A stretch of 64,000 nt of DNA. Source: BP-464 sp963825415. GTDB taxonomy: Bacteria > Actinomycetota > Thermoleophilia > Solirubrobacterales > Solirubrobacteraceae. The notes below the pieces were generated by a model. The model was not told the origin of the DNA. It was given only the letters and a program-made list of their open reading frames with translations, and made no database searches. The number at the start of each line of letters is the position of its first letter. The first letter of the stretch is position 1. This document shows, piece by piece, positions 45,434 through 55,668 of the stretch. The DNA lies in the NCBI GenBank assembly GCA_963825415.1, contig CAWGTD010000006.1, positions 558,001-622,000 on the forward strand, read 5' to 3'. The translations under genes and the position numbers were made by a program.

Positions 45434-46461
45434 GTGCGTCGCATCGGCCTGACCACCACCATCCTCGCCGCGCTGGCGATCGCTCCCGCCCCCGCTCCGG
45501 CCGCAACGACGGTCCGGACCATGGGGCACGGCCTGAAGGTTCCGTGGGGCCTCGCCTTCCTGCCCGGCGGCGACGCGCTCGTCTCCGAGCGCTCCACCGG
45601 CCGCATCCTGCGGATCGCGCGCCGTGGGGGAAGCGCCCGGGTCGTGATGCGTATCGGCGGCCTCGATCCGCAGGGGATCGAAGGCGGTCTGCTCGGCCTC
45701 GCCGTGTCGCCGCACTACGGCACCGACCGGCTCGTCTACGCCTATGTGACCACGGCCACCGACAACCGCATCGTGCGCTTCCGGCTCGGCGGGTCGGTCC
45801 AGCCGATCGTCACCGGGATGGCCCGCGGCCGCTTCCACGACGGCGGGCGCCTCGGGTTCGGCCCGGACGGCATGCTCTACGCCGCGGTTGGCGACGCCAC
45901 ACGCGCAAGCAACGCGCAGAACCCCGACTCGCCGAACGGCAAGATCCTGCGGATGGCGCCGGGCGGCACGGCGCCGAGCAGCAACCCGTTCGTGGGATCG
46001 CGCGTCTGGTCGCTCGGCCACCGCAACGTCCAGGGCTTCGCCTGGGACCGCGCGGGCCGCCTCTGGGCCACCGAGTTCGGCGACAAGCGCTTCGACGAGG
46101 TCAACCTGATCAACAAGGGCGCCAACTACGGCTGGCCGGCGGTCGAGGGCCCCGGCGACACCCGCGCGGGCACATACACCAACCCCGCGCTGACCTGGTC
46201 GCCGACCTCGTCGGCCTCCCCCGCCGGCGCCGCTGTGGCCGGCAGCCAGCTCTACGTGGCGGGGCTCCAGTGCTCCTGCCTGTTCCGGATCCCGATCCGC
46301 GGCGCCGCCCTGGGCGCCCCGCGCAAGCTCTTCAGCAACCGCTTCGGCCGCATCCGCACCGTGGCAAGAGCGCCCGACGGCAGCATCTGGATCACGACGT
46401 CGAACCGCGACGGTCGCGGCAACCCGGCCCGCACCGACGACCGCGTCCTGCGCGTGCGGTT

Positions 46462-46465
<4 letters not shown>
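45434..46465 (+). CDS. Exported PQQ-dependent sugar dehydrogenase-like beta-propeller protein
   Basis: A 343-residue exported protein of the soluble glucose/sorbosone dehydrogenase (YliI, GDH-B) group, which oxidises sugars with PQQ in a six-bladed beta-propeller. After a signal peptide (LAALAIAPAPAPA) come VPWGLAFLPGGDALVSER, GLLGLAVSPHYGTDRLVY, FHDGGRLGFGPDGMLYAAVGD, SLGHRNVQGFAWD (PQQ/calcium site region) and LWATEFGDKRFDEVNLINKGANYGWP. The GTG at 45434 lies 12 bases after the TetR stop. The end overlaps convergent ftsH by four bases. Whether PQQ is made by this organism cannot be told from the window. Confidence 0.88.
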
Positions 46466-48438
<1,973 letters not shown>

Positions 48439-48518
48439 GGGATGGTTCCGCCGGGGGGCAGAGTCGATCTACAGTACCAGGGTGTTCTCGGCCAATCTGG
48501 CCGTGAACACAAGGCCGA

Positions 48519-49070
48519 TCAGGTGTTGTCCCCGCCCGCGGGTGTTCGTTGCAACGCGGCTACGAAGGGCAGGTTGCGGTGTCGCTCGTCGTGGTCGAGC
48601 CCGTAACCGATGGCGAAACGGTTGGGTATCTCGAAGCCCACGTAGCGCGCCTCGAGCTCGATCTTGCGCCGCTCGGGCTTGGTCAGAAGCGCGCAGACCT
48701 CCACGCTCGCCGGCCCGCGCGCCCGCAGATTGCGCAACAGGTATTGCAGCGTCAGGCCGCTGTCGACGATGTCCTCGACGATCAGCACGTGGCGGCCCTC
48801 GATCGAGTCGTCGAGGTCCTTGAGGATCCGCACCACCCCGCTGGAGTCGGTGGCCGAGCCGTACGACGCGACCGCCATGAAGTCGAGCTCGCACGGGATC
48901 GAGATCTCGCGCATGAGGTCCGACAGGAAGAAGATCGCGCCCTTGAGGACCCCGACCAGGAGCAGGTCCCGCTCCGCGTAGTCCCGCGAGATCTCGGCAC
49001 CGAGGTCGGCGACGCGACGCCGCAGATCGTCGGGCTGGACCAGGATCTCGCCGATCTCGGGGGCACGCAT
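48519..49070 (-). CDS. hpt: Hypoxanthine phosphoribosyltransferase
   Basis: Purine salvage enzyme that converts hypoxanthine or guanine plus PRPP to IMP or GMP. The PRPP-binding loop is VLIVEDIVDSGLTLQYLL; the N-terminal LLVGVLKGAIFFLSDLMREI and the C-terminal YVGFEIPNRFAIGYGLDHDE are standard. Length 183 is typical. It starts 12 bases after tilS, and ftsH follows; TilS and Hpt are known to interact with FtsH transcription in Bacillus, and the cluster is widely conserved. Confidence 0.96.
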   Translation of the reverse strand: MRAPEIGEILVQPDDLRRRVADLGAEISRDYAERDLLLVGVLKGAIFFLSDLMREISIPCELDFMAVASYGSATDSSGVVRILKDLDDSIEGRHVLIVEDIVDSGLTLQYLLRNLRARGPASVEVCALLTKPERRKIELEARYVGFEIPNRFAIGYGLDHDERHRNLPFVAALQRTPAGGDNT

Positions 49071-49082
49071 GCGGCTCGGACG

Positions 49083-50003
49083 CTAGAGGGTCGCCGCGGG
49101 CAGCGGCGGTGTCCTGGCGAATCGCAGCACGCCGCCGGAGACGACAGCACGCGCGCCGTCGCCGAGATCGAGCATGCCGTCGTCGGCCAGTTCGAGGACC
49201 TCCGCGTAGCGCGACGCGACCCGCGGGCAGAGTCCGCCGACCGCCTCCTCGGCGAGCCGCCGCAGCACGAGCCGGCCCAGAGCGGGCGGCAGGATCCGCA
49301 GGTGATCCAGCGAGACGTGGTCACGGCCCGCGAGCGCGGTATCGACGACCTCGTCGAGCACCGCGGCCTCCTCACGCAGCAGCTGCGCGGCGCGCACGAC
49401 GTTGCGCTCGGCGGCCGGATGCAGCGAGGCGAGCGCGGGCATCAGGTTCACGCGCACGCGCCCGCGCGCGTAGAGACCCTCCTCGTTTGTGGGGTCCTCG
49501 ACCCACGACAGACCGCGGGCGACGCAGTGCGCCGCGGTCTCGGAGCGGGTGACGCCGAGCAGCGGCCGCACGACGCGGCCGTCGCGCTCGGCCATCCCGA
49601 GCAGCGCGCGGCGCGAGGGCGACGAGGCCAGCCGGTAGAGGATCGTCTCGGCCTGGTCGGTGGAGGTGTGGCCGGCGGCGACCAGCGCGTCGTCGCGCGC
49701 CGCCGCGCGCGCGGCCGCGGCGTAGCGGACCTCGCGCGCCCAGGCCTGGACGTTGCCCTCCGGGGCGCCGGCGCCGACGACCTCCAGCGGCACCCGCAGG
49801 CGCGCGCAGAGCGACCGGCAGTGGCCCTCGTCGGCGGCCGCGCCGTCGCGCAGGCCGTAGTTGACGTGCAGCGCCCGGGCTTCGCCGAGCCGTGCGGCGA
49901 CGTCGAGCAGGCAGACCGAGTCGCGCCCACCCGATAGCAGCACCACGACCGGGCGGCCCTCCTCCAGCAGGCCGGCGGCCCGGACGCGCTCGAGCAGGTC
50001 CAT
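49083..50003 (-). CDS. tilS: tRNA(Ile)-lysidine synthase
   Basis: Modifies the wobble cytidine of the CAU-anticodon tRNA-Ile to lysidine, allowing AUA decoding. The PP-loop motif VVVLLSGGRDSVCLLDVAAR is near the N-terminus; HVNYGLRDGAAADEGHC, ARDDALVAAGHTSTDQAETIL and VEDPTNEEGLYARGRVRVNL follow. At 306 residues it is the short form without the long C-terminal TilS domain of E. coli. It heads tilS-hpt-ftsH. The divergent enoyl-CoA hydratase starts 44 bases away. The standard SGGxDS here is SGGRDS, which fits. Confidence 0.95.
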   Translation of the reverse strand: MDLLERVRAAGLLEEGRPVVVLLSGGRDSVCLLDVAARLGEARALHVNYGLRDGAAADEGHCRSLCARLRVPLEVVGAGAPEGNVQAWAREVRYAAAARAAARDDALVAAGHTSTDQAETILYRLASSPSRRALLGMAERDGRVVRPLLGVTRSETAAHCVARGLSWVEDPTNEEGLYARGRVRVNLMPALASLHPAAERNVVRAAQLLREEAAVLDEVVDTALAGRDHVSLDHLRILPPALGRLVLRRLAEEAVGGLCPRVASRYAEVLELADDGMLDLGDGARAVVSGGVLRFARTPPLPAATL

Positions 50004-50047
50004 GCTCCGAGTCTATTTCCGCGGCGCGGCGCGTAGGCTGCCGCGCC

Positions 50048-50743
50048 GTGAGCTTCGTCAGCCTGGCCGAACGCGACGGCATCACCGTCCTCACCGCCGA
50101 CCGGCCGCCGGCCAACGCGATGGACGTCGAGCTGCTGCGGGACGTGGTGGAGGCGATCGACAGCCTCGCGGCCTCGCCGCCGGCTGCGCTGGTCGTCGCC
50201 GGGCGCCCCGGGTTCTTCTCGGCGGGCGCCGACCTCAAGCTCGTCCCGACCTACGGGCCGGCCGAGCAGCGCACGATGGTCGAGGGCATCAACCGCATGG
50301 CGCTGGGCGTCTACGGCCTCCCCTGCCCGGTGGTCGCCGCCATCACCGGGCACGCGATCGCCGGCGGCTTCGTGCTGGCGCTGTGCGCCGATCACCGGGT
50401 CGCCTCCGCGGAGGGCCGCTACGGCCTCACCGAGGTCAAGGTCGACGTCCCCTACCCGCAGGCCGCGATCGGGGTCGTCCGCGAGGAGCTCGGCGCCTCG
50501 GCCGCGCGGCTGCTGGCGCTCGGCAACCGGCTCGTCGACGCCGCCGAGTGCCTGCGCCTCGGCGCCTTCGACGAGGTCGTGGCGCCGGACGCCGTGCTCG
50601 ACCGCGCCGTCGAGGTCGCCGTCGAGCTCGCCGCGCTCCCCGCCCACTCCTACGCGGTCACCAAAAACGAGCTGCGCGGCGCGTTGCTGGAGCGCATGCG
50701 CGCCGCCGCGGCCGAGGACCCGCTGCTGGCCCGCTGGGTCTGA
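50048..50743 (+). CDS. Enoyl-CoA hydratase/isomerase family protein
   Basis: A 231-residue crotonase-fold protein. The first motif is LTADRPPANAMDVELLRDV, then the oxyanion-hole segment RPGFFSAGADLKLV and VVAAITGHAIAGGFVLALCAD. At the usual Glu positions the sequence is YGLTEVKVDVPYPQAAIGVV, in which only the first acid is kept, so it may be an isomerase or a degenerate member. It is shorter than typical (about 260), lacking part of the C-terminal helices. The GTG at 50048 gives SFVSLAERDGITVL. It is a single gene between divergent tilS and convergent cyclase genes. Confidence 0.85.
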   Translation: MSFVSLAERDGITVLTADRPPANAMDVELLRDVVEAIDSLAASPPAALVVAGRPGFFSAGADLKLVPTYGPAEQRTMVEGINRMALGVYGLPCPVVAAITGHAIAGGFVLALCADHRVASAEGRYGLTEVKVDVPYPQAAIGVVREELGASAARLLALGNRLVDAAECLRLGAFDEVVAPDAVLDRAVEVAVELAALPAHSYAVTKNELRGALLERMRAAAAEDPLLARWV

Positions 50744-50750
50744 GCGCCGA

Positions 50751-51941
50751 TCAGTCGTCGGCGGTGCTGGCGAGGAACAGCTCGGTGACGTCCGAGAAGC
50801 CCTTCAGCCGCACCTCGCCGATGCGCTCGAACCTCAGGTGCGGGCCGGCGGACTCGACGACAGGGCGGGTGACCAGCACCTCGCGGCCCGCGGCCCGCGC
50901 CGCCACGCGCGCGGCGAGGTTGACCTCGCGGCCGTAGTAGTCGCCGTCGCGGTAGAGCGTCTCGCCGAAATGGATGCCGATCCGCGGCAGCGGGCGCTCG
51001 TCGTAGAGCTGCTGGAAGCCGACCGCCCAGTCGGTCAGCTCCGCGGGGTCGGCGCCGACGACCATGACCTCGTCGCCGATCGTCTTGATGATCCGCGCGC
51101 CCTCGGGGAGCGTGTGCTCGACCGCCTCGACGAAGCCCTCGACGGCGGCGACGGCCTCCTCGTCGCCCTGTTCCTCGGTCATGCGGGTGTAGCCGGCGAG
51201 GTCGGCAAAGGCGATCGCCACGCGCAGCCGGCCGAGGTCGAGGGTGTGACCCCCGAGGTCGCTCTCCATGTGCCCGATGACGTCCTGCTCGACGAAGTGC
51301 TGCAGGAAGCGCTGGTGGACGTGATCCATGATCGGCGAGGCGAGCGGCAGCAGCTCGCCGGCCAGGCCCTGCATCTCCTCGGCCATCTGCAACCCGGGCA
51401 CGCCGTCGCGCATCAGCGGCTCGTGGACGTAGAGGTGGAACAGGCGCACCTCGGCGTCGGCGATCTGCGCGAGCGCCAGCCCGTAGACGCGGATCAGCTG
51501 CAGGAAGGCGATCAGCGGGAAGCCGGAGGCCAGGACGGCGGAGGCGTAGCGCAGCAGCTGGAGGTCGTCCTCGGTCAGCTGGTCGGCGACGCCCGGGCCG
51601 AAGCCCATCGTCGTCAGCATCCGCTCGATCAGCGCCGGCTCGAGACCGGTCTCCTTCGCGGCCTCCTTGAGCGTGTGACGCGGGCCCTCCGACGCAAGCA
51701 GCTCCTCGACGTAGCCGAACGCGAGCCGGCCGGACTCGGTCGCGTCGCGAATCTGCTTCAGCGAGTGTCCGCGCGCCCGCAGCCGGGCGACGATCCGCGC
51801 CTGGGCAACGATGGCCGGGGTCCAGTCCTTGTCCTTGGGCAGCGCGCCGGCCTGCACCCAGCGGCGCAGCGTGTCCGGCGAAATCGCGGCGCGGCGGGCA
51901 ACCTCCGCGCGGGTCAGCCGCTCGGCCACCGCGACGCCCAC
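50751..51941 (-). CDS. MerR-like/class III nucleotide cyclase fusion protein
   Basis: A 396-residue predicted soluble protein. Residues about 8-70 form a MerR-type winged helix (LTRAEVARRAAISPDTLRRW, then IVARLRARGHSLKQIRDATE). A helical middle of about 170 residues follows. The C-terminal class III adenylate/guanylate cyclase domain has AIAFADLAGYTRMTEEQGDE (metal-binding Asp), IIKTIGDEVMVVGADP (second Asp and the Lys of ATP selectivity) and YYGREVNLAARVAARA (transition-state Asn and Arg). Catalysis therefore looks possible. A DNA-binding head on a cyclase suggests transcription control linked to cyclic nucleotide synthesis. A stand-alone cNMP-binding protein is encoded at 14493. A hairpin sits just upstream of its start. 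Confidence 0.88.
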   Translation of the reverse strand: MGVAVAERLTRAEVARRAAISPDTLRRWVQAGALPKDKDWTPAIVAQARIVARLRARGHSLKQIRDATESGRLAFGYVEELLASEGPRHTLKEAAKETGLEPALIERMLTTMGFGPGVADQLTEDDLQLLRYASAVLASGFPLIAFLQLIRVYGLALAQIADAEVRLFHLYVHEPLMRDGVPGLQMAEEMQGLAGELLPLASPIMDHVHQRFLQHFVEQDVIGHMESDLGGHTLDLGRLRVAIAFADLAGYTRMTEEQGDEEAVAAVEGFVEAVEHTLPEGARIIKTIGDEVMVVGADPAELTDWAVGFQQLYDERPLPRIGIHFGETLYRDGDYYGREVNLAARVAARAAGREVLVTRPVVESAGPHLRFERIGEVRLKGFSDVTELFLASTADD

Positions 51942-51960
51942 CCAGAGCGCGACGAAACAG

Positions 51961-51991
51961 CGGCGGGATCCTCATGAAGTGGATCCCGCCG
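51961..51991 (-). promoter_or_regulatory. Perfect hairpin 20 bases upstream of the cyclase start
   Basis: CGGCGGGATCC and GGATCCCGCCG form an 11-bp perfect stem with a nine-base loop, within the 208-base gap before the cyclase gene. It could be an attenuator in the leader or a binding site. No T-run follows in the minus direction. The rest of 51992-52149 shows nothing definable. Confidence 0.45.
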
Positions 51992-52149
51992 CCCGCGGGC
52001 TGCACGGCCCGCCTGTAGGCCGACGGCGCTCGTCCCCGATGAGGCGGCGCCTCGCGGATCGCTCTCGCGTCCACTCTCCGGCCTGCTGGCATGAAGGTTG
52101 CGCACGACGTCGGGTCGTGTCAACGCGTCTTAACAAACATCCGGGCGCC

Positions 52150-52578
52150 CTAGGCGACCAGGTGCGGGAAGTCGGCCTCGACCATGGCGCGGTAGCGCTC
52201 GTAGACCGGCTTCGTGATCGGGATCAGCGACAGCGCCGCCTTGACGTCGCCGCCGGTCTTGATCCGCCGGCGCGCGATCGCCATCGCGACGTTCTCCTTG
52301 CCCTGGAAGTACTTGTTGGCGGTCTCGGAGGACATCTCCATCCGCACCTTCGGCTCCCAGTCGACGTCGTCGGTCCACTCCCAGTGGAGGTTGCCCTCCT
52401 CGCCCGGGCGCGCCGCGCGGATGTTCATGACCATGTCGACATCGGGGAACTCGAAGCGCTGCGGCACGTCGGCGTCGCGGAGCTTCGGGCCCATGTCGGG
52501 GTCGTCGTTCATCAGCGCGAAGGTGCGGTCCATGACCTCGCGGAACTCCTTGGACGAGTTGAACTGCGGTGATGCCAT
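52150..52578 (-). CDS. SCP2-like sterol/lipid-binding domain protein
   Basis: A 142-residue protein with an SCP2-type lipid-transfer fold: an N-terminal helix (EFREVMDRTFALMNDDPDMG), a beta-sheet region with VDMVMNIRAARPGEEGNLHW, and near the end VRMEMSSETANKYFQGKENV and VAMAIARRRIKTGGDVKAAL, which is the typical helix-strand order and the 'G(D/N)' turn. Such domains carry lipids in a hydrophobic tunnel. Its ATG shares a base with the stop codon of the acyltransferase gene (TAATG). It ends an operon with an acyltransferase and an epimerase, which points to lipid handling. Confidence 0.75.
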   Translation of the reverse strand: MASPQFNSSKEFREVMDRTFALMNDDPDMGPKLRDADVPQRFEFPDVDMVMNIRAARPGEEGNLHWEWTDDVDWEPKVRMEMSSETANKYFQGKENVAMAIARRRIKTGGDVKAALSLIPITKPVYERYRAMVEADFPHLVA

Positions 52579-53396
52579 TACAGAAACGCTCCCTCTCTCT
52601 CGACCAGATTCTCGAAGACCTTTGCCTGGACGCGGTCGCGGATGTCGTCGGCGAGCTCGAGGACCTTTGCACGGTCCTCGACGGTGTCCGCGGGCAGGCC
52701 TGACAGATCGACCGGCGCGTCGAAGGCGATCCGCCAGCGCGACGGTAGCGGGATCGCGCCGAAGGGGCCAAGCAGCGGGAACGTCGGCGTCACCGGGAAG
52801 TACGGCGCGCCCGTCAGCCGCGCGATCAGCGGGAGCTCGGCGATCTTGGGATAGATCTCCTCGCTGCCGACGACCGCGCACGGAATGATCGGCGCCCCGG
52901 CACGCAGCGCCAGCTCGACGAACCCGCCGCGCCCGAAGCGCTCCAGGCGGTAGCGGCGGCTGTAGGGCTTGCCGACGCCCTTGGCTCCCTCCGGGAAGAC
53001 CATCACCAGGTGCCCCTGACGCAGCAGCGCCAGCGCGTTGTGGGGTGAGGCGGGCACGCCGCCGAAGCGGCGGATCGCCGTCGAGGCCCAGGGCAGCGAG
53101 AACGCCCAGTCGAGCACCAGGAAGCGCGGATGGCGGGCGGCGATCTCCTGAGGCGCCTCGCGTCGGATGGCGGTGGCCATCATCGACGCGTCCCACGGCA
53201 CCACCCCGGCGTGGTTGGCGACGATCAGGCCGGGGCCCTCGGCGGGCAGGTGCTCCAGGCCGTTCGCGACGACGCGCCACCAGCGCGTGTAGAGGAAGTC
53301 CAGCCACGGCCCCACGGCCTGCGCGAAGTCCGGGTCATAGCCCCACTCGTCCTCGTGCGGGCCCGCTGACATCGACGGGATCGGCGGGAGCCTCAC
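52578..53396 (-). CDS. Lysophospholipid/glycerol acyltransferase family protein
   Basis: A PlsC-type acyltransferase of 272 residues that moves acyl groups from acyl-CoA or acyl-ACP to a lipid. Motif I is IVANHAGVVPWDASMM (the HX4D-like His and Asp, here with five residues between), motif III LVMVFPEGAKGVGKPYSRRY, and motif IV APIIPCAVVGSEEIYP. The GTG at 53396 overlaps the epimerase stop (GTGA), and the following SCP2 gene starts on its stop, so the three are coupled. An epimerase next to a PlsC-type gene is also found in mycobacteria as I recall. The exact acceptor is unknown. Confidence 0.88.
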   Translation of the reverse strand: MRLPPIPSMSAGPHEDEWGYDPDFAQAVGPWLDFLYTRWWRVVANGLEHLPAEGPGLIVANHAGVVPWDASMMATAIRREAPQEIAARHPRFLVLDWAFSLPWASTAIRRFGGVPASPHNALALLRQGHLVMVFPEGAKGVGKPYSRRYRLERFGRGGFVELALRAGAPIIPCAVVGSEEIYPKIAELPLIARLTGAPYFPVTPTFPLLGPFGAIPLPSRWRIAFDAPVDLSGLPADTVEDRAKVLELADDIRDRVQAKVFENLVEREGAFL

Positions 53397-54325
53397 GCGG
53401 GCACCTGCGCCGTCGCCTCGATCGCTTCGATCGTCGATCGGCTCGGCGTGAAGCCAAGTTCTTCGCGCATGCGGGCGGTGTCGACGCCGCGGCCGTAGCG
53501 CAGGTAGCGAACGACGTCGGGGCCGGCCGAGCCGAGCCCGAGCGGGGCGAACGGCAACGAGCGCCGCCCCAGGCGCCGCAGCATCCGGCTCAACGCGACC
53601 GTGCCCTCCCCGGCCACGTTGACCGCCCCGCGCACCGGCCTGCGCACGGCGGCCGCCAGAGCGCCGACGATGTCCTCGGCGTGCACGACCTGGATCCGCG
53701 GGTCGAACCCGAGCCAGGTTGGGATGACGGGTGACTGCAGCAGACGCATGATCGGGGTGTCCAGGCCGGCGCCGACGATCGGCTGGGGTCTCAGGATGGT
53801 GCACGCGAGCTCCGGATGCCTTCGTGCATGACCGTCGACGAGCGTCTCGAGCTCGGAGACGTCGCGCTGCCAGCGCGTGCGCAGCGGGAAGCGGCGCGCC
53901 ATCTCCTCGGTGAAGAAGGCGGGCGCGTTGGGCTCCGAGCCGTAGATCGCCGCCGAGCTGCGCACCACCATCGTCCGCAGCGTGGGCATAGCCTCGCAGG
54001 CAGCCAAAAGCTGGAGCGTCCCCATGACGTTGATGTCGTGCAGCAGCCGGGCCGACCGGCCGGGCTCGGCGAACTGGAGGATCTCGTTGTGCACCACGGC
54101 GTCGGGCGCATAGGGCGCCACGACCCGCGCGAGCTCGGTCGTCCGGATGTCGGCCGCCACGTGAACGGCGCGGTCGTCGGCGGGCATCAGCGGGTCGCGG
54201 GTGTCGAGCGCGACGACGAGCTCGACGTCGGGATCGGTGAGCAACTCTGCCGCCAGCGCGGTGCCGACCCAGTTCGCCGCGCCCGTGATGAGCACGCGCC
54301 GCGCGGAGTGGGAACCGTTGGCCAT
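53393..54325 (-). CDS. NAD-dependent epimerase/dehydratase family protein
   Basis: An extended short-chain dehydrogenase of 310 residues. The NAD-binding segment is RVLITGAANWVGTALAAELL, a looser version of GxxGxxG. The rest of the fold shows VVHNEILQ, VVRSSAAIYG at the catalytic Ser/Tyr region, and ILRPQPIVGAG. The expected YxxxK is not plain; FFTEEMARRF and RTRWQRDVSELE occupy that stretch, so catalysis may differ from classic sugar epimerases. The ATG at 54325 leaves only 18 bases to the divergent phosphorylase start. It heads the acyltransferase-SCP2 operon and may act on a lipid or polyketide intermediate. Confidence 0.8.
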   Translation of the reverse strand: MANGSHSARRVLITGAANWVGTALAAELLTDPDVELVVALDTRDPLMPADDRAVHVAADIRTTELARVVAPYAPDAVVHNEILQFAEPGRSARLLHDINVMGTLQLLAACEAMPTLRTMVVRSSAAIYGSEPNAPAFFTEEMARRFPLRTRWQRDVSELETLVDGHARRHPELACTILRPQPIVGAGLDTPIMRLLQSPVIPTWLGFDPRIQVVHAEDIVGALAAAVRRPVRGAVNVAGEGTVALSRMLRRLGRRSLPFAPLGLGSAGPDVVRYLRYGRGVDTARMREELGFTPSRSTIEAIEATAQVPA

Positions 54326-54343
54326 AGGGTGCCGCGGCACTCT

Positions 54344-55024
54344 ATGGCGGCACCGATCCATCTGCTCCCCACGGCCGAGATCGCGCCGCGCGCCCTGCTG
54401 CCCGGCGACCCGGGCCGCGCGCTGCTGCTGGCGCAGACGCTGCTCGCCGAGCCGCGCATGTCAAACCACAACCGCGGGCTGTGGGGCTACACCGGGGCCG
54501 CGGCCGACGGCGCCCCGCTCACGATCCAGAGCACCGGGATGGGCGGCCCGAGCGCCGCGATCGTGGTCGAGGAGCTCATCGCCCTCGGCGTCGAGCGGCT
54601 GATCCGCGTCGGTACCTGCGGAGCGCTCGTCCCGGAGCTGAAGCTCGGCGAGCTCGTCGTCGCCACGGAGACGCTCGCCTGCGACGGGGCCAGCCGCGCG
54701 CTGGGGGCGGGCGAACGCGTGGCGGCCGACGAGGCACTCGCGGCCCGCCTCGAGGGCGAGCACACCGGGACGGTGGTGAGCACCGATCTCTTCTGGGAGC
54801 CCGACCCCGACCGGCAGACGGGGTGGGCGGCGGCCGGCGCGCTCGCCGTCGAGATGGAGTGCGCCGCGGTGTTCGCCGTCGCGCAACGCCACGACGTGGC
54901 CGCGGCATGCCTGCTGACGGTGACCGACCTGCTGGCCGGCGGCGGGCGGGTACGAATCGATGCCGACGCGCTCACGGCCGCCGAGAAACGGTTGGGCGGC
55001 GTCGCGGCGGCGGCGCTGGCCTGA
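54344..55024 (+). CDS. Nucleoside phosphorylase (purine nucleoside/uridine phosphorylase family)
   Basis: A 226-residue NP-I family enzyme that splits nucleosides with phosphate. Key segments are ALLPGDPGRALLLAQTLL (phosphate site), STGMGGPSAAIVVEELI, LIRVGTCGALVPELKLGE and the nucleoside-binding ALAVEMECAAVFAVAQ with the conserved Met-Glu. The last catalytic Asp could be in LLTVTDLLAGG. The ATG at 54344 has no Shine-Dalgarno and lies 18 bases from the divergent epimerase start, so leaderless translation is likely. The choice between purine and uridine substrate cannot be made with confidence. Confidence 0.9.
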   Translation: MAAPIHLLPTAEIAPRALLPGDPGRALLLAQTLLAEPRMSNHNRGLWGYTGAAADGAPLTIQSTGMGGPSAAIVVEELIALGVERLIRVGTCGALVPELKLGELVVATETLACDGASRALGAGERVAADEALAARLEGEHTGTVVSTDLFWEPDPDRQTGWAAAGALAVEMECAAVFAVAQRHDVAAACLLTVTDLLAGGGRVRIDADALTAAEKRLGGVAAAALA

Positions 55025-55028
55025 GCCG

Positions 55029-55478
55029 CTACTCGGCGGGGACCTTCATCCGCTCCTGGTTGCGCGAGACCTTCGGCTTGTCGCCGGGCAGCGCTTCCTG
55101 AAGCGCGGTGAACTGCGCGACCAGCTCGCCCAGCCGCTCCTCGATCGCGGCCAGTCGCCGATCGAGGCCGTCGCCGGGGCCGGCCTGCAGGCTGGCGAGG
55201 CGCTCGTCGAGACGATCGACGCCGTCCTCGATGCCCTCCAGGCGCTGGGATACCGAACGGACCCGCCGGGTCAGGCGCTCGATGTCGGCCGCCGAAGGGA
55301 TGTTCAGCGCGCTGAAGGCAGCCTCCTGCGCCTGGGCCGCTTTCTCGCGTGCGTCGAACGCGCGGGTGATCGCTGAGTTGACGAGCGGGTTCTCGAGCAG
55401 GTCCTGCGCGAGCTTTCCGATGGTGTCCTCGCCCTGGCGGGTGAGCCGCTCGCGCAGCCCCTCGGTGTCGTCGGCCAT
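55029..55478 (-). CDS. Coiled-coil protein, possibly phasin-like
   Basis: A 149-residue hydrophilic protein. After an N-terminal amphipathic region (LAQDLLENPLVNSAITRAFD, with AREKAAQAQEAAFSALNIPS) comes a long coiled coil, about residues 63-125, with heptad Leu/Val (DIERLTRRVRSVSQRLEGIE, DRLDERLASL, IEERLGELVAQFTALQEALP). The combination resembles actinobacterial proteins annotated as polyhydroxyalkanoate-granule or phasin-like. That name is a guess from shape, and the protein could also be a structural or cell-division accessory. It converges on the phosphorylase gene, with four bases between the stops. Confidence 0.6.
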   Translation of the reverse strand: MADDTEGLRERLTRQGEDTIGKLAQDLLENPLVNSAITRAFDAREKAAQAQEAAFSALNIPSAADIERLTRRVRSVSQRLEGIEDGVDRLDERLASLQAGPGDGLDRRLAAIEERLGELVAQFTALQEALPGDKPKVSRNQERMKVPAE

Positions 55479-55668
55479 TCATGCCTCCAGATCTACTGTG
55501 GGGCCCGAAACCGTACCGAACGCCACTTTCGCGACGGTTCTCCGTTGCGGTACTGGGAAACACCAAGTAGCGTCTCAGTCAGTTGGCTCCTGGGCCCGTG
55601 GTACGGTGCCGCATCGCTGCGACACAGCCCCGGGGCAGGGCCAGCGCCAGGAGAGAGCGCCGGAGAAA

